A stretch of DNA of 64,000 bases from Blastococcus mobilis (GCF_900188025.1 NZ_FZNO01000008.1:62001-126000), one strand, 5' to 3'; positions 1 through 8,255 are shown, counted from the first letter of the stretch. Numbers and translations: made by a program. The notes: generated from the sequence alone by a model not told the origin.

Positions 1-740
1 TCCGTGCGGCCGCCGAGGCGACGACGCGGTCCGGCCGGCTCACCTACATCGGGCAGCACCAGATCGGCCCGCTGCGCTACCTGCGGGTCAACTACACGAC
101 CGGCGACGCGGCCGGGCAGAACATGACCGGCAAAGCGACCCTCGCCGCCTGCGAGTGGATCCGGGAGAACCACCCCGACCACCCCCGGTACGTGCTCTCC
201 GGCGCCATCGACACCGACAAGAAGCACTCGCAGATCAACATGCTCATGACCCGCGGGAAGCGGGTCGTGGCCGAGGTGACGATCCCGAACGAGGTCCTCC
301 GGCGGATCGCCGGCGTGGACACCCGGCAACTGTTCGAGTACCGGCAGATCGGGATGGCCGGGGCGTTCATGTCCGGCGCGGCCTACAACGGCGCGCACGC
401 CGCCAACGGCCTGACCGCGATGTTCATCGCCACCGGCCAGGATGTCGCCAACGTCGCCGAGTCGCATTCCGGCGTCACCTACACGCAGTTGCGCGACAAC
501 GGCGACTACTACTGGTCGACGACGCTGACCTCGCTCATCGTGGCGACCTACGGCGGTGGGACGGGGCTGCCCACGCAGCGGGAGTGCCTGGAGATGCTGG
601 GCTGCTACGGCAAGGGCAAGGTGCAGAAGTTCGCCGAGATCTGCGCCGGCGTCGTCCTGGCCGGCGACATCTCACTGACCTCGGCCATCCTCGCCGGCGA
701 CTGGGTGACCAGCCACGACTCCTTGGGCCGCAACCGTTAG
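1..740 (+). CDS. Hydroxymethylglutaryl-CoA reductase, 3' part (5' end outside window)
   Basis: The frame is open from base 3 to the TAG ending at 740, giving about 245 C-terminal residues. HMG-CoA reductase converts HMG-CoA to mevalonate with two NADPH and commits carbon to the mevalonate isoprenoid route. The visible part carries the family motifs in order: a TTGDAAGQNM-type segment, DTDKKHSQIN with the catalytic Lys, a GAYNGAHAANGLTAMF helix, ATGQD with the catalytic Asp, and a C-terminal TSHDSLGRNR containing the catalytic His. The arrangement fits class I (NADPH-type) enzymes. No other mevalonate gene is visible. The sortase-linked gene downstream converges on it after 16 bp. Family assignment is firm; the start cannot be seen. 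Confidence 0.93.
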   Translation, partial: RAAAEATTRSGRLTYIGQHQIGPLRYLRVNYTTGDAAGQNMTGKATLAACEWIRENHPDHPRYVLSGAIDTDKKHSQINMLMTRGKRVVAEVTIPNEVLRRIAGVDTRQLFEYRQIGMAGAFMSGAAYNGAHAANGLTAMFIATGQDVANVAESHSGVTYTQLRDNGDYYWSTTLTSLIVATYGGGTGLPTQRECLEMLGCYGKGKVQKFAEICAGVVLAGDISLTSAILAGDWVTSHDSLGRNR

Positions 741-756
741 CGCACCGGCCGCCGAG

Positions 757-933
757 TCACTGGTCGACGGTCACATCGTTGAAGGGCAGGCGGGGCTCGA
801 CCCACGGGAAGACGACGAACAGCAGCAGTGCAACGACCGCGAGCACGAGGACGACCGCGGTGAGGGCCCTGACCGCCGTCCCGCCCGGGAGGTGGCGCCA
901 GATCCAGCCGTACATGCGTGAGTCCTTCCTCAT
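757..933 (-). CDS. Small single-pass membrane protein downstream of sortase
   Basis: This 58-residue protein has one hydrophobic segment (about residues 19-42, rich in Val, Leu and Ala) followed by a short tail ending FNDVTVDQ. Small membrane proteins of this look are common beside class E sortases in actinobacteria; their role is not known to me. The ATG at 931-933 overlaps the sortase stop codon (ATGA), which argues for translational coupling. A second ATG at 915 would give a 52-residue form. It is the last gene of the leftward surface-protein/sortase module. Confidence 0.7.
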   Translation of the reverse strand: MRKDSRMYGWIWRHLPGGTAVRALTAVVLVLAVVALLLFVVFPWVEPRLPFNDVTVDQ

Positions 934-1712
934 CGCCCGGACAGTGCGGCGGGCCCGTTCGGCAGCTCCGCCTTGCTGATGGCTCCGCCGTCGAGAGACG
1001 CGTGGATGATCAGGCGCTGCCGCGCCGAGTACCTGGGATGACACGTGGTCAGGGTCAGGTACGCCCCCGTCGGCGCCGCGTTCTGGGCGGCGTACGGGGT
1101 CGGGGAGAGCACCTCGACGTCCTCCGGACGGACGATCCGGCGGCCCGGGATGCCGCTGGCGTCGGCGGTCACGTCGCCCGTCGCGACGTCCCCGAGCATG
1201 CGGTAGACGAACCAGCTGTCCGCCGTCTCCACGATGATCGGGTCGCCGGGAACCAGCAGGTCCAGTTCCAGGAACGGCGATCCCTTGCCGACCCGGTGAC
1301 CCGCGAAGGCCACGTTCCCCTGCTCGCCCGGCATCGCCGTCCCGGGGTAGTGTCCCGGCCCCTGCGACAGCTGCTTGTCCTCGGTGCCCTCAAGCACGAC
1401 CCGCTCGTAGTCCGGGCCCAAGCGCGGGATGTGCAGGACGGCGAAGGCGTCCCCCACCTTGCTCTCGTGCACGGGCACCACCGCCGCGGGCGGCCGGTTC
1501 CAGTCGTCGCGCAGCTGCTGGGACAGCTGGTCCTGCGTGCGTTCGGTGAGCAGATCGGTCACGAAGAGCTCGTAGACGACGAACAGGAGGACGACGAGGC
1601 CGCCGGTCACGAGGACCTCGCCGAGCGTCCGCGCGACCGTGCGCCAGCGCACGGGGTGGGCGGCAGGGCCGGGCCTCGCCAGATTGGCTCCCCCGGGTTC
1701 GGTGCTCGGCAT
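930..1712 (-). CDS. Class E sortase
   Basis: This 260-residue sortase should act as a membrane-anchored cysteine transpeptidase that attaches surface proteins to the cell wall. A single transmembrane segment lies near residues 31-50. The catalytic domain follows with His139 in FAGHR, Cys224 in TLTTC, and Arg231/Arg233 in SARQRL, which matches the actinobacterial class E pattern. The ATG at 1712 (MPSTEPGG) is preferred over an upstream in-frame start at 1802 because the extra 30 residues are low-complexity arginine-rich sequence running through the putative terminator of the preceding gene. The gene lies just downstream of a substrate with an LPNTG anchor and overlaps the next small membrane gene by 4 bp. 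Confidence 0.9.
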   Translation of the reverse strand: MPSTEPGGANLARPGPAAHPVRWRTVARTLGEVLVTGGLVVLLFVVYELFVTDLLTERTQDQLSQQLRDDWNRPPAAVVPVHESKVGDAFAVLHIPRLGPDYERVVLEGTEDKQLSQGPGHYPGTAMPGEQGNVAFAGHRVGKGSPFLELDLLVPGDPIIVETADSWFVYRMLGDVATGDVTADASGIPGRRIVRPEDVEVLSPTPYAAQNAAPTGAYLTLTTCHPRYSARQRLIIHASLDGGAISKAELPNGPAALSGR

Positions 1713-1763
1713 GTACGTCCTCGGTCGGCGAGTGTCAGGTCGATCCAGCGGGTGACGCCGGCA

Positions 1764-1800
1764 GGCCCGGGACCTGCTCCGAGCGGAGCGGGCCCGGGCC
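1764..1800 (-). terminator. Hairpin after the LPNTG protein gene
   Basis: GGCCCGGG (1764-1771) pairs perfectly with CCCGGGCC (1793-1800), and a smaller CTCC/GGAG hairpin sits in the loop. It lies about 15 bp beyond the stop of the fibronectin-III protein and before the sortase start, so it may attenuate read-through into the sortase. There is no U-tract. Confidence 0.4.
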
Positions 1801-1813
1801 ACCGGGCATGCGA

Positions 1814-3502
1814 TCAGGCGGACGGGCGGCGGCGCGAGGCCACGATCAGTCCCGCCCCGAGCCCCAGTGCCGCCGTGCCGGCGACGAGCGGACCCGCGGC
1901 GGAGAAGCCGGTGTTCGGCAGTCGCTCCGTCGCTGTCGCCGTCGCTGTCGCCGTCGTGGCGAGCGCTGCCTCGGTGACCGTCGCGGTGCCGGACGCGCTG
2001 ACGGTGACGTCGACCCGGAGGTGCCGGACGTCGCCCTGCGGGTCGACACCGGTGACCACCAGACTGTGCGCGCCCGCCGGCAGGTCGCCGGGGATCGTCA
2101 CGGTCACCTCGAACTCACCGTTCTCGTCCGTGACGAAAACGCCGAGCTCCGTCGGGGTGGAGTAGGCGATGGCCCGGATCGTCGAGTTCGGCATGTAGCC
2201 AGAGCCCTTCAGGACGACGGTCTTCCCCGCCGTCACGGTGGTGATCGGGCCCGACGCACCGACGAGGTCTGCGTCCTTGGCCGGGACGGTCGCCGGCATG
2301 TCCCCGAGCGGGACGACTGCGGAGTTGACCCAACCGTAGTCCCCGACGTTGCCCTTGTCGTCTACTCCCTCGACGTAGACCGCGTAGTCGACACCGGCGG
2401 GCACCTCGGCGGTGCACGTATGCACGGACGCGCTGACCTCGCACAGGTACACCTGGAAGCCGTCCACCTCGTCGCCGTGAAACGCCCACACCTGGTACCC
2501 CGTCAGCGGGTAGGTGCCCGGCGCGGCCGTCGGCGACCAAGAGATGGTGAGCTCCGACGGCCCGACCTTCGCGGAGACACCGGTGGGCTTCCCCGGCCGC
2601 TCGAACGGCGTCGTCTTCTTCACCGCAGAGGCCGCGCTCGGACCGGCCGAACTCGTCACCCGGACGCTCACCCCGTACTCCCGGCCGTTGACCAGGCCGG
2701 TCAGCCACAGCAGGGGCGTCGCCATGCCGTGTGTCGCACCGCCCGGGACCGTCGTCCACGGCCCGCCGTCGAGGCTGTACTCGTACCCCGTCACGGGCGC
2801 GACGCCCGGCCCCGGGCCCAGCGGGCCGCCGGATCTTCCCCAGACGCTCAGCTGTCCGGGGCCGGGGACGACGGAGATCTCCGGAGCGGGGGGAGGCGTG
2901 TTCAGCGCCTCGCAGGCGTAGCCCTGACCCGTGATGGACCCGGGTCCGGCGACTCCGGGCGCCGGCGTGGTGGCGAAGTCGGTGATCACCGCAGCGCTCG
3001 GGGAGTCAGGCACGTGACCGCCGGCGCCACCGCCGGCCCCGCCGCCGAAACCGGCGAGGGAAGACAGGAAGACCTGGCCGTTCTTGAGGACGAGGGAGGC
3101 TGCACCTCCGCCACCGCCGCCCGTCGCGATGTCGCCGTTCGCGCCGCCGCCCTGACCGACGGTGTTCGTCCCGCCCTGGCCCCCCGCCGCGTGGTCGGCA
3201 CCGGCGCCGCCGGGCACGAGCGTGTACTGGTCGCCGGGAGCCACGACCGTCGTCACGATTCGTGGGTTCGCGTTCTGGCCGCGCAGGTTGGTGTCGCCGA
3301 ACCCGCCCGCTCCGCCGGTGATCGTCCACTCGATCGAGCAGACGTCCGACGGCACGGTGATGGGTGAGTTGCTCTCCGAGAAGGTCCAGCCGGTTGGGCC
3401 GGCCTGGGCGGTGCCGATGGCACCCAGGAACACGGTGGAGAGCCCGAGGGTGCCGGCGGCCAGCAGGCCGGCAGCCCGACGGGCGCGATGCGGGGGAAGC
3501 AC
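1814..3502 (-). CDS. LPNTG-anchored secreted protein with fibronectin type III domains
   Basis: This 562-residue protein is exported and probably attached to the wall. It has a signal peptide (residues 1-34, Ala-rich core, cleavage near AQA), then a very Gly-rich region (about 60-170), then two fibronectin-III-like domains (about 208-300 and 303-400) and a further Ig-like region near 420-500. The C-terminus is a full sorting signal: LPNTG at 528-532, a hydrophobic stretch, and the basic tail SRRRPSA. The GTG at 3502 has a GGGAG 8 bp upstream. The adjacent class E sortase is the obvious candidate partner, although class E enzymes are usually associated with LAxTG motifs. Binding partner and function are unknown. 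Confidence 0.85.
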   Translation of the reverse strand: MLPPHRARRAAGLLAAGTLGLSTVFLGAIGTAQAGPTGWTFSESNSPITVPSDVCSIEWTITGGAGGFGDTNLRGQNANPRIVTTVVAPGDQYTLVPGGAGADHAAGGQGGTNTVGQGGGANGDIATGGGGGGAASLVLKNGQVFLSSLAGFGGGAGGGAGGHVPDSPSAAVITDFATTPAPGVAGPGSITGQGYACEALNTPPPAPEISVVPGPGQLSVWGRSGGPLGPGPGVAPVTGYEYSLDGGPWTTVPGGATHGMATPLLWLTGLVNGREYGVSVRVTSSAGPSAASAVKKTTPFERPGKPTGVSAKVGPSELTISWSPTAAPGTYPLTGYQVWAFHGDEVDGFQVYLCEVSASVHTCTAEVPAGVDYAVYVEGVDDKGNVGDYGWVNSAVVPLGDMPATVPAKDADLVGASGPITTVTAGKTVVLKGSGYMPNSTIRAIAYSTPTELGVFVTDENGEFEVTVTIPGDLPAGAHSLVVTGVDPQGDVRHLRVDVTVSASGTATVTEAALATTATATATATERLPNTGFSAAGPLVAGTAALGLGAGLIVASRRRPSA

Positions 3503-3738
3503 GATGGACTCCCGTCCGAGGACCCGGGGCGCCGGGCGCGTCGTCCGGCGTCCGGACCCCCGAAGTCGATCACCACGGAGATCACGAGAACCCGTGGCGA
3601 AACGACCGGATGCGGAACGTGTCGAAACCGTTACCCGGCATCACCATCCCTCGACAGCGGCATCGACAGGTCGACGGCCGGGTGCGCGGCTCGCGTCAGC
3701 GCCCGCAGGCGCCGAGCAGGTGTCCGCGGCTTCCCCCG

Positions 3739-4593
3739 TCAGAGCGGGCGGATCGTGCCGACGACGTGCTCAGAGCCGCTGCTCGCGTTGCGGACGGCGG
3801 CGTCCCAGCCGCCGTCGGCCTGCGCCGTCGACAGGGTGACCGTCGAGGGCAGGAACAGCGGCTTGCGGAAGGCGACATCGACGCTCAGCGCGTCCGGCAG
3901 CCGGCCCGCCAGCGCGCCGAGCACCCGGGCCTTCACCCACATGCCGTGCGCGATCGCCCGCTTGAACCCGAACGCCTTCGCGGTCAGCCCCGACAGGTGG
4001 ATCGGGTTCACGTCGCCGGAGACCTTGGCGTAGCGGCGTCCGGCGTCGGCCGGGACCCGCCAGGTTGCCGCCACCCGGTCCAGAGCGCCCACCGACACCT
4101 CGACGTCGGCGGCCGGCGCGCCCTCGGGCGCCGTCGCCCCGCGCGCCAGGTACGTCGACCGCGAGCGCCAGACCTCCTGTCCGCCGGCGGAGACGGTCGC
4201 GCACAGGTCAACCGTCGCCCCGCTGCGGTGCGCGGCGAACCGCTCGGCCCAGACCTCCAGGTCGAGCGGCTCGCCGGCCCCGATGGGGCGGACGACGTCG
4301 ATCCGGTTGCGCACGTGCACGAGCCCGGGCAGCGCCAGCGGGAACGAGCGGTCGCTCATCAACGCCATCTGGAGGGGGAACGCGAGCATGTGCGGGTACG
4401 TCGCCGGCAGGACGTCGTCCAGCGGCAGCCGGCACACCCGCGTGTAGGCGGCGAGGTGCGCGGGGTCGACCGCGACGCCCTTCCGGGCGAGGCGGTCGGT
4501 GGGCAGGTCCCCGCCCCGCCCCCACGCGGTGACGGCGGCCTTCGCGTACAGCGCCCGGAGGTTGGGCGCCTCGTCCAGCACCGTGACGGCCAT
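3739..4593 (-). CDS. htdX: MaoC-like (3R)-hydroxyacyl-CoA/ACP dehydratase, HtdX type
   Basis: This 284-residue double-hotdog protein probably hydrates or dehydrates enoyl and 3-hydroxyacyl thioesters. The C-terminal half has the hydratase motif: YAKVSGDVNPIHLS contains the Asp and His pair, followed by AIAHGMW. Its neighbours match mycobacterial Rv0241c (htdX) beside fabG4 (Rv0242c), fadA2 (Rv0243) and fadE5 (Rv0244c), which supports the name. The ATG at 4593 overlaps the fabG4 stop by one base (TGATG), so the two are coupled. An ATG 27 bp further upstream would begin inside fabG4 and is less likely. Confidence 0.88.
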   Translation of the reverse strand: MAVTVLDEAPNLRALYAKAAVTAWGRGGDLPTDRLARKGVAVDPAHLAAYTRVCRLPLDDVLPATYPHMLAFPLQMALMSDRSFPLALPGLVHVRNRIDVVRPIGAGEPLDLEVWAERFAAHRSGATVDLCATVSAGGQEVWRSRSTYLARGATAPEGAPAADVEVSVGALDRVAATWRVPADAGRRYAKVSGDVNPIHLSGLTAKAFGFKRAIAHGMWVKARVLGALAGRLPDALSVDVAFRKPLFLPSTVTLSTAQADGGWDAAVRNASSGSEHVVGTIRPL

Positions 4594-5948
4594 CAGGCCC
4601 CCAGCAGCGACTGGCCGCACACCCGCACGGTCTGGCCGTTGACCCCGCCGCTGCCCGGCTGCGAGAGCCAGGCGATGGTCTCGGCGACGTCGACCGGCAG
4701 CCCGCCCTGCTGCAGCGAGTTCAGCCGCGAACCGACCTCGCGGGTGCCGAACGGCATCTTCGCGGTCATGTCGGTGACGATGAAGCCCGGCGCGACGGCG
4801 TTGATCGTGGCACCCCGCTCGGCGAACTGGGGCGCCCAGGCGCGGACCATGCCGATGACGCCGGCCTTGGACGCCGCGTAGTTGGTCTGCCCGCGGTTGC
4901 CCGCGATGCCCGACTGCGAGCTCACGCAGACCACGCGAGCGCCCGGCCTCAGCACACCGTCGGCGTCCAGCAAGGCCTGGGTGATGTCCAGCTGCGCCTG
5001 CAGGTTCACCGCCATCACCGAGTTCCAGCGAGCGGCGTCCATGTTGACCAGCAGCTTGTCGCGCGTGATCCCGGCGTTGTGGACGACGACGTCCACGCCG
5101 CCGTGCCGCTCGCGCAGATGCTCGATCAGCCGCTGCGGCGCGTCCTCCGCGGTGATGTCGAGCTGCAGCGCCGTCCCGCCGATCTCGTTGGCGACCTCGG
5201 CCAGCTTGTCGCCGGCCGCCGGGATGTCGACCGCGACGACGTGCGCGCCGTCCCGCGCCATGACCGTCGCGATCGCGGCGCCGATCCCCCGGGCCGCGCC
5301 GGTGACGACGGCGACCTTGCCGGCCAGCGGCTTATCGGCGTCCTCCTCCGCCGGCAGCTCGGCGGCGGTCACGGACATGACCTGGCCGTCGACGTAGGCC
5401 GACCGGCCGGACAGGAAGAAGCGGACCGGGCTCGCCAGCGACCCCTCGGCGCCCTCCGGGACGTGGATCAGGTTCGCCGTCGATCCGGCGCGGAGCTCCT
5501 TCGCCACGGACCGGACCAGTCCGTCCAGCGCCTGGCGGGCGGCAGCCTGGGCCGGGGAGTCCGCCTGGGACGGCGGGTCGGCCAGGATCAGCACGCGCCC
5601 GGTGGCCCGCAGCCGCTTGATCGCCGGGGCGAGGAAGTCGTGGGCGCTGGCCAGGTCCGCCGGCGTGCGCAGACCGGTCGCGTCGAGGATGACCGCGGCC
5701 GGCTTCTCGCCGTCGGTGGCGCCGTCGGCAGTGACCGGCGACTGGACGTGGACGCCCTCGGCCTGGAGCAGCTCGGTCAGCGCCTTCCGCAGCCGCCCCT
5801 CCCCCGCCGAGCCGATGACCGCCGGGCCGGGCAGCAGCGGCTGACCGGGCTCGTAGCGGCGCAGCACCGCCGGCCGGGGCAGGCCGAGCTGTTTGGTGAT
5901 GGTGGTGCCGAAGCCGGAGTTCGCGAAGTCGCGATACCAGTCACTCAC
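4593..5948 (-). CDS. fabG4: High-molecular-weight 3-oxoacyl reductase FabG4
   Basis: This 451-residue SDR enzyme reduces 3-oxoacyl-CoA/ACP. Its length is the diagnostic feature: normal FabG is about 245 residues, whereas FabG4 (Rv0242c type) adds an N-terminal flavodoxin-like domain, here residues 1-200. The catalytic SDR domain has TGAARGIG at 216-223, NAG at 291-293, Ser343/344, and YAASK with Tyr357 and Lys361. Mycobacterial FabG4 is NADH-dependent and acts on CoA substrates; that is transferred knowledge. It sits between fadA2 upstream and htdX downstream, all leftward, with an 80-bp gap to fadA2 that holds an inverted repeat. Confidence 0.93.
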   Translation of the reverse strand: MSDWYRDFANSGFGTTITKQLGLPRPAVLRRYEPGQPLLPGPAVIGSAGEGRLRKALTELLQAEGVHVQSPVTADGATDGEKPAAVILDATGLRTPADLASAHDFLAPAIKRLRATGRVLILADPPSQADSPAQAAARQALDGLVRSVAKELRAGSTANLIHVPEGAEGSLASPVRFFLSGRSAYVDGQVMSVTAAELPAEEDADKPLAGKVAVVTGAARGIGAAIATVMARDGAHVVAVDIPAAGDKLAEVANEIGGTALQLDITAEDAPQRLIEHLRERHGGVDVVVHNAGITRDKLLVNMDAARWNSVMAVNLQAQLDITQALLDADGVLRPGARVVCVSSQSGIAGNRGQTNYAASKAGVIGMVRAWAPQFAERGATINAVAPGFIVTDMTAKMPFGTREVGSRLNSLQQGGLPVDVAETIAWLSQPGSGGVNGQTVRVCGQSLLGA

Positions 5949-5966
5949 GGGGCTCTCCTTCCGAGA

Positions 5967-6020
5967 GGGACTTTCTGTACCGAAGTCCCGGCTCCGCCAG
6001 GGACTTTCGGTACAGAAAGT
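5967..6020. repeat. Long inverted repeat between fadA2 and fabG4
   Basis: ACTTTCTGTACCGAAGTCC (5970-5988) is the reverse complement of 6001-6020 apart from one bulged A, giving a stem of about 19 bp with a 12-nt loop. The left arm alone is also an inverted repeat (GGGACTT...AAGTCCC, 5967-5989), so two alternative structures are possible. It could lower fabG4-htdX expression relative to fadA2 or be a dispersed palindromic element. Confidence 0.7.
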
Positions 6021-6027
6021 GCGGGGG

Positions 6028-7323
6028 TCAGGACTCGAGGATGGCGACGACGCCCTGGCCGCCGGCGGCGCAGATGGAGATCAGTCCGCGCTTGCCGGGA
6101 CCCGCCTCGTGCAGCGTCTTGGCCAGCTGCGCCACGATCCGGCCGCCGGTCGCGGCGAACGGGTGACCGGCCGCCAGCGACGAGCCGTGGACGTTGAGCT
6201 TCGAGCGGTCGATCGAGCCCAGCGGAGCGTCGAGGCCCAGCTTGTCCTTGCAGAACGCCGCGTCCTCCCAGGCCTTCATCGTCGCGAGCACGGTGGAGGC
6301 GAACGCCTCGTGGATCTCGTAGAAGTCGAAGTCCTGCAGGGACAGTCCGTTGCGGGCCAGCATCACCGGCATGGCGTAGACCGGCGCCATCAGCAGACCC
6401 TCGCCGCCGTGCACGTAGTCCACCGCGGCGGTCTGCGCGTCGACCAGGTGGGCGAGCACCGGCAGACCCCGCTCGGCGGCCCACTCGTCGGACGCCAGCA
6501 GGACGGCGGAGGCGCCGTCGGTCAGCGGCGTGGAGTTGCCCGCCGTCATCGTGGCGCCCTCACCCGTGCCGAAGACCGGCTTGAGCTTCGCCAGCTTCTC
6601 GAGCGAGGAGTCCGGCCGCAGGTTGTTGTCGCGGGCCAGTCCGAGGAAGGGGGTGACCAGGTCGTCGAAGTAGCCGCGCTCGTAGGCGGCAGCCATGTTC
6701 TGGTGGGACCGGACGGCGAGCTCGTCCTGCTCCTCCCGGCCGATCTCCCACTCCTCGGCGGTGATCGCGGCGTGGTCACCCATCGCCAGGCCGGTCCGCG
6801 GCTCCGCGTTACGCGGGATCTCCGGCACCAGCTGCCCCGGCCGGATCTTCGCGACCGCCTTGAGCCGGTCCTGCAGCGTCTTGGCGTTGCTCAGGCTGAT
6901 CAGCACGCGACGCAGGTCGTCGCCGACGGCGAGCGGGGCGTCGGACGTCGTGTCCACGCCACCGGCGATGCCGGACTCGATCTGCTCGAGGGCGATCTTG
7001 TTGGCGACCAGGATCGCGGCCTCCAGGCCGGTCCCGCACGCCTGCTGGACGTCGTAGGCCGGCGTCGTCGCCGAGAGCCTGGAGCCGAGCACCGACTCCC
7101 GGGTCAGGTTGAAGTCGCGCGAGTGCTTGAGGACGGCGCCGGCGACGACCTCGCCCAGTTGCGCACCCTGCAGGCCGAAGCGGGCGACCAGCCCGTCGAG
7201 CGTCGCGGTGAGCATGTCCTGGTTGGACGCCTGCGCGTACGCCGTGTTGGAGCGGGCGAACGGGATCCGGTTCCCGCCGACGATCGCCGCCTTGCGAGTC
7301 GCCGGCTTCGAGGTGTCAGCCAT
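6028..7323 (-). CDS. fadA2: Acetyl-CoA C-acyltransferase (thiolase) FadA2
   Basis: This 431-residue thiolase cleaves or condenses 3-ketoacyl-CoA in beta-oxidation. The nucleophile is Cys96 (QQACGTG), and the C-terminal acid/base pair is His387 (AAGHPFAATGGR) and Cys418 (CAAGGQG). A HEAFA segment completes the thiolase signature. Length and sequence resemble FadA2/FadI. It heads the leftward fadA2-fabG4-htdX unit and diverges from a TetR gene across 62 bp, which together with fadE5 supplies most steps of a beta-oxidation-like cycle. Confidence 0.93.
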   Translation of the reverse strand: MADTSKPATRKAAIVGGNRIPFARSNTAYAQASNQDMLTATLDGLVARFGLQGAQLGEVVAGAVLKHSRDFNLTRESVLGSRLSATTPAYDVQQACGTGLEAAILVANKIALEQIESGIAGGVDTTSDAPLAVGDDLRRVLISLSNAKTLQDRLKAVAKIRPGQLVPEIPRNAEPRTGLAMGDHAAITAEEWEIGREEQDELAVRSHQNMAAAYERGYFDDLVTPFLGLARDNNLRPDSSLEKLAKLKPVFGTGEGATMTAGNSTPLTDGASAVLLASDEWAAERGLPVLAHLVDAQTAAVDYVHGGEGLLMAPVYAMPVMLARNGLSLQDFDFYEIHEAFASTVLATMKAWEDAAFCKDKLGLDAPLGSIDRSKLNVHGSSLAAGHPFAATGGRIVAQLAKTLHEAGPGKRGLISICAAGGQGVVAILES

Positions 7324-7354
7324 GGGGACCTCCGGGGGTCGGGGTGGGGTGGCC

Positions 7355-7377
7355 GGTACTCAGGGTACGCGGTACTC
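7355..7377. promoter_or_regulatory. Candidate TetR operator in fadA2/tetR divergent promoter
   Basis: Three GTAC cores occur at 7356-7359, 7365-7368 and 7372-7375, with GGTACTC repeated at 7355-7361 and 7371-7377. The cluster sits in the 62-bp region between the divergent fadA2 and tetR starts, where the TetR product could control both directions. No consensus is known for this regulator. Confidence 0.4.
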
Positions 7378-7385
7378 TCGGTGAC

Positions 7386-8255
7386 ATGAAAGCCGAGGCG
7401 GTGAGACCTCCGTCGCAGGACAAGATCGCCCACGGTGGCAAGCCGCGCGAGTCTGAGCCGCTCGAGCACGGCGGCGAGCGCCGCGAGTCGGAGCCGCCCG
7501 AGCACGGCGGCGAGCGCCGCGAGTCGGAGCCGCTCGGGAACGGCGGCGAGCGCCGCGAGTCGGAGCCGCCCGAGCACGGCGACGAATCCGGCGAGCTGAC
7601 GTCGTCGGCGCGCCGCGATCGCCGTGACTCGCGGTGGGACGAGCACCGGCGCGCGCGTCGGGAGCAGCTCGTCGATGCCGCCTTGTCGGCGGTGAGCAAG
7701 CACGGTGCCGGCGTCGGCATGGAGGAGATCGCGGCCGAGGCCGGGACGAGCAAGACCGTCGTCTACCGCCACTTCGCCGACCGCGCCGACCTCCACGTCG
7801 CCGTCTGCAACCGGGTGGCCGAGCAGCTGCTCACCAAGCTGCGCGTGGCCATGGAGACCAGCGCCCGCCCCCGGCAGATGACGACCGCGGCCATCGACAC
7901 CTACCTGGCCTTCCTCGAGGCCGATCCCGAGGTCTACCGCTTCGTCGTCGGCGGCCACAGTGGCCACTTCGGCCCCCATGGGGCGGCCGGTCCGATCGAC
8001 AGGCTCTCCGATCTCGTCGGTGAGCAGGCCGCGGCGCTCATGGCGGTCGCGCTGGACCAGGCGGGCCAGGACCCCGCAGCCGCCGGCGCGTGGGGCCACG
8101 GCCTCGTCGGGCTGGTGCGGTCGGCCGCGGACTGGTGGCTGCGCGCCCAGCAACCCATGCCCCGCGGCGAGCTCGCCGCCCACCTGACCGATCTCGCCTG
8201 GACCGGCCTGTCCGGCGTCGTAGCACCCGCACCCCCGAGCAAGGAGGACACGTGA
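7386..8255 (+). CDS. TetR-family regulator with repeat-expanded N-terminus
   Basis: This 289-residue regulator has its TetR helix-turn-helix at about residues 90-135 (GVGMEEIAAEAGTSKTVVYR followed by HF), displaced from the N-terminus by about 75 unusual residues. That extension is built from a 12-residue repeat (EHGGERRESEPP and variants), encoded by a 36-bp tandem repeat. Typical TetR proteins are 190-220 residues with the HTH near residue 30. The ATG at 7386 is chosen because earlier starts lie in the divergent promoter. It overlaps fadE5 (GTGA at 8252-8255) and probably regulates the flanking fatty-acid genes; its ligand, perhaps an acyl-CoA, is unknown. Confidence 0.85.
   Translation: MKAEAVRPPSQDKIAHGGKPRESEPLEHGGERRESEPPEHGGERRESEPLGNGGERRESEPPEHGDESGELTSSARRDRRDSRWDEHRRARREQLVDAALSAVSKHGAGVGMEEIAAEAGTSKTVVYRHFADRADLHVAVCNRVAEQLLTKLRVAMETSARPRQMTTAAIDTYLAFLEADPEVYRFVVGGHSGHFGPHGAAGPIDRLSDLVGEQAAALMAVALDQAGQDPAAAGAWGHGLVGLVRSAADWWLRAQQPMPRGELAAHLTDLAWTGLSGVVAPAPPSKEDT
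7431..7595 (+). repeat. 36-bp in-frame tandem repeat inside tetR
   Basis: Three near-identical 36-bp units run 7461-7496, 7497-7532 and 7533-7568, flanked by a partial unit at 7431-7460 and a decayed unit at 7569-7595. The unit encodes a 12-residue acidic/basic block. Because 36 is divisible by 3, copy-number change would lengthen or shorten the protein without breaking the frame. Confidence 0.92.

Noticed and set aside
7431-7595. Regular 36-bp repeats as a CRISPR array
   Set aside because: There are no spacers between units, the repeats are in frame within tetR, and no cas gene is present.
8090-8251. Longer N-terminus for fadE5
   Set aside because: It would overlap tetR by about 160 bp; the GTG at 8252 has AAGGAGG at ideal distance and starts at the family-typical position.
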